Source: UBA1141 sp963665155 (GTDB lineage Bacteria; Chloroflexota; Dehalococcoidia; Lucifugimonadales; UBA3495). From it: a stretch of DNA of 64,000 nucleotides. The notes below the pieces were generated by a model. It ran no database searches, was not told where the DNA came from, and saw only the letters and a program-made list of their open reading frames with translations. Numbering within the stretch: position 1 is the stretch's first letter; every line of letters begins with the position of its first letter. Location: the NCBI GenBank assembly GCA_963665155.2, contig CAXXFI010000002.1, positions 1,364,001 through 1,428,000 on the forward strand, written 5' to 3'. This document shows, one piece after another, positions 62,281 to 64,000 of the stretch. The translations under genes and the position numbers were made by a program.

Positions 62281-63489
62281 ATGAGCATGTCGGAAGGGGA
62301 TTTCGCAGCATATAAAGAACGGACTTTCGGGTTCATCTGGGATGAATTGGCTCCGCTGGAAGATGAGATTGAAGAGACGGGCCGAGTGCCTCGGGAGGCC
62401 CTATGGCCCAAATTCCTAGATATGGGGTTTTTAGGCCAGATGGTGCCCAAGGAACACGGGGGGTTGGGTCTGTCCGAAGCGCAGTTCATTGAGTTCGAGA
62501 AAGAATGGTCCAAGGTTCATGGAGGTATCAGGACCATTCTCCATGTGCATAACCTGGGCTCCGAAATCCTCCAACATGGAACCGATGAGCAGAAAGCGGA
62601 CTATTACCCAAGAATCGCCCGGGGCGAATTGTCCGTTGCCTTCGCGCTCACAGAACCCGAGGCAGGGACGGGTAGAGACATTAAATCCAGGGCTAGTCGG
62701 GACGGAGATAATTTCATTCTAAACGGAACGAAGCACCTTATCACCAATGCCGACTTTGCCGATCTATTCAACGTCGTCTGCTGGACCGAGACTCCGTCCG
62801 GAGAGTATCAGATCAGCAACCTTTTGGTGGAACGAGGTAGTCCCGGGTTCGCCATCGGCGACATGAAGCCCGCTATGGGATGCGTGGGCGCCGTCCATGG
62901 ACGCCTGAACTTCAACAACTGCGTAGTGCCAGTGACCAACATCCTCGGCGTGGAAGGAAAAGGGTTGGAGTCGACGCTCCACACTCTCAACGTCAGCAGA
63001 GTTCGGATCGCTGCCTGCGCCCTGGGAACCATGGAGCGGTGCCTGGACATGGCGGTGGACTTCGCAAAAAAGCGGGTCACTTTCGGCAGGCCCATAGGGG
63101 AGAGGCAAGCGGTCCAGAGGTACCTGGCGGAAATGGCCATGGACGTCTATGCTCTGCAGTGTGTGATCGATGATACGGTCCAGGCCATAGAGAACGGCGA
63201 TGATTTCTACCTGAAAGCAAATCTATGTAAACTCCTGGCCATTGAGGCAGGGCGTCGGGTTACCGATCAGGGACTTTTGGTAATGGGTGGCATAGGCTAT
63301 ACCCGAGAGTACCCGATGGAACGGCTTTACCGCGACCTTAGACTCAATTGGCTGGAAGAAGGGACACCTACCATCCACATCTCGGTCGCCGCTCGCAGTT
63401 TACTGAATGGTGATAGCACCTACGGCTCTCATCGGGTGGAGAATTTAGAAACACCGCTGGAAAAGGCCATGAAAGTTTTTGAATTCTAG
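62281..63489 (+). CDS. Acyl-CoA dehydrogenase family protein
   Basis: About 402 residues from ATG 62281 (AAAGG upstream). The N-terminal helical domain ends with MVPKEHGGLGLSEAQFIEFE. VAFALTEPEAGTGRDIKSRA is the FAD-binding strand signature, FILNGTKHLITNADFADLFN the middle barrel. The C-terminal domain has RVTFGRPIGERQAVQRYLAE and MGGIGYTREYPMERLYRDLR, then LEEGTPTIHISVAARSL, where the first E of E-G-T is at the place of the catalytic base. The enzyme oxidises an acyl-CoA thioester and passes electrons to ETF. Chain-length preference cannot be told. An SDR gene follows 119 bp later. Confidence 0.92.
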   Translation: MSMSEGDFAAYKERTFGFIWDELAPLEDEIEETGRVPREALWPKFLDMGFLGQMVPKEHGGLGLSEAQFIEFEKEWSKVHGGIRTILHVHNLGSEILQHGTDEQKADYYPRIARGELSVAFALTEPEAGTGRDIKSRASRDGDNFILNGTKHLITNADFADLFNVVCWTETPSGEYQISNLLVERGSPGFAIGDMKPAMGCVGAVHGRLNFNNCVVPVTNILGVEGKGLESTLHTLNVSRVRIAACALGTMERCLDMAVDFAKKRVTFGRPIGERQAVQRYLAEMAMDVYALQCVIDDTVQAIENGDDFYLKANLCKLLAIEAGRRVTDQGLLVMGGIGYTREYPMERLYRDLRLNWLEEGTPTIHISVAARSLLNGDSTYGSHRVENLETPLEKAMKVFEF

Positions 63490-63608
63490 CCGTTGGATCG
63501 ATTGGTCGACCAAGGCGGTCCCGAAATGACGGAGGGAATTCTGGGCTTTGAAGCAGCGTTTTAGTACGATCAGGCGCCATACCAACTTATAAGGGAAATG
63601 GGTGCGTA

Positions 63609-64000
63609 TTGAAGGAGTTCGAGCTGACAGGGAAATTGGCCATTGTGATGGGCGGCGGTCGTGGCATCGGTAAAGGCGTCGCCCTTACTCTGGCAGAAGC
63701 CGGGGCTGATGTGCTGGTGGTGTCTCGAACCGAGACGGAAGTGCTACAGACGGCTGAAGAAGTTCGGGAATTGGGCGTCAGGGGCATCGGCGTGCGGGCA
63801 GACGCCACCAATCCTGAGGATGTGGACCGGGTCGTCGAAGCTGCTATTTCCCAGTGGGGTCGAATAGACATTCTGGTGAACGGCGCTGGGGGAGCCCTTA
63901 TCAGGAAGCCTCTGGTGCCTCTACCCGATGCGAGCCCGCCCTGGGCGAAAGACCTTGCAGAGTTCGGCACAATCACCACCCAAGAGGAGTGGAGCAGCAT
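63609..64000 (+). CDS. SDR-family oxidoreductase (partial, runs off the window)
   Basis: 130 codons are visible. The glycine-rich nucleotide motif is LAIVMGGGRGIGKGVALTLA (T-G-x3-G-I-G type with M for T), and ILVNGAGGALIRKPLV matches the N-x-A-G segment. ADVLVVSRTETEVL and VRADATNPEDVDRVVEAAIS fit the cofactor-choice strand (Arg after Ser suggests NADP(H)) and the D-V/T motif. The Ser-Tyr-Lys catalytic set lies beyond the window. The start is probably TTG 63609; the ribosome site is not clear. It stands in the same direction as the acyl-CoA dehydrogenase, so both may act on acyl or hydroxyacyl substrates. Confidence 0.8.
   Translation, partial: MKEFELTGKLAIVMGGGRGIGKGVALTLAEAGADVLVVSRTETEVLQTAEEVRELGVRGIGVRADATNPEDVDRVVEAAISQWGRIDILVNGAGGALIRKPLVPLPDASPPWAKDLAEFGTITTQEEWSS

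Noticed and set aside
63587..64000. 137-codon open frame on the minus strand opposite the SDR gene
   Set aside because: It is the shadow of the SDR coding sequence, which has clear family motifs on the plus strand.
1..64000. CRISPR arrays, 16S/23S rRNA genes, phage structural genes
   Set aside because: None was seen: the tandem repeats here have no spacers, and no rRNA or phage gene pattern was found.

Overview
The window looks like a chromosomal segment of an uncultured Chloroflexota bacterium, probably a SAR202-type Dehalococcoidia. This is inferred from gene content: luciferase-like flavin monooxygenases, CaiB/BaiF CoA-transferase, hydantoinase A/B, an orphan CoxL-like molybdenum hydroxylase, acyl-CoA dehydrogenase, paired DUF1501/DUF1800 genes, and a Pro/Thr-rich surface protein with domains typical of that class. 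Base composition is mid-range GC. No 16S gene or other phylogenetic marker is present, so the assignment is provisional.

Layout. 1-5.8 kb: end of a flavin monooxygenase gene, an MFS transporter, a frameshifted surface protein, a Nudix hydrolase, then on the minus strand a carboxymuconolactone-decarboxylase-family protein and a rhodanese-like gene whose catalytic Cys codon is an in-frame TGA followed by a good bacterial SECIS hairpin (candidate selenoprotein), then a small PspC protein. 5.8-13.5 kb: a mobile-element graveyard (decayed ISNCY-, IS110- and IS3-type transposases, a 145-bp MITE, an intact IS3/IS407-type element, a decayed tyrosine recombinase) ending at tRNA-Lys. 14.6-19.4 kb: an MqnA/MqnD-family protein and an NHL / DUF1501 / DUF1800 cassette. 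19.8-24.2 kb: IS982, a frameshifted HEPN-like gene and an intact IS1182-type element. 24.2-33.3 kb: two flavin monooxygenases with an alpha/beta hydrolase, a VOC protein, an Asp-box propeller, gamma-glutamyltranspeptidase-like, MetE-like and nucleotidyltransferase genes. 33.6-40 kb: CoA-transferase, patatin-like lipase, ABC exporter. 40.4-44.9 kb: a Gfo/Idh/MocA oxidoreductase gene split at a CTAG by IS701, a second identical IS1182 copy and a second identical MITE. 45-56 kb: hydantoinase B and A, alpha/beta hydrolase, Rieske protein, a second Asp-box propeller, and a divergent CoxL-like gene. 56.3-64 kb: collagen-like secreted protein, a second DUF1800 / NHL / DUF1501 cassette with swapped gene order, acyl-CoA dehydrogenase and the start of an SDR gene.

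Functionally the host genes point to aerobic, oxygenase- and CoA-based breakdown of recalcitrant organics and amides. The most notable signals are the candidate selenocysteine rhodanese, the duplicated and rearranged DUF1800/DUF1501/NHL cassette without evident signal peptides, and a CTAG-targeting family of elements in which an IS1182-type transposase takes its stop codon from the target-site duplication. Five host genes each appear to lack exactly one base, which may reflect assembly errors rather than biology.
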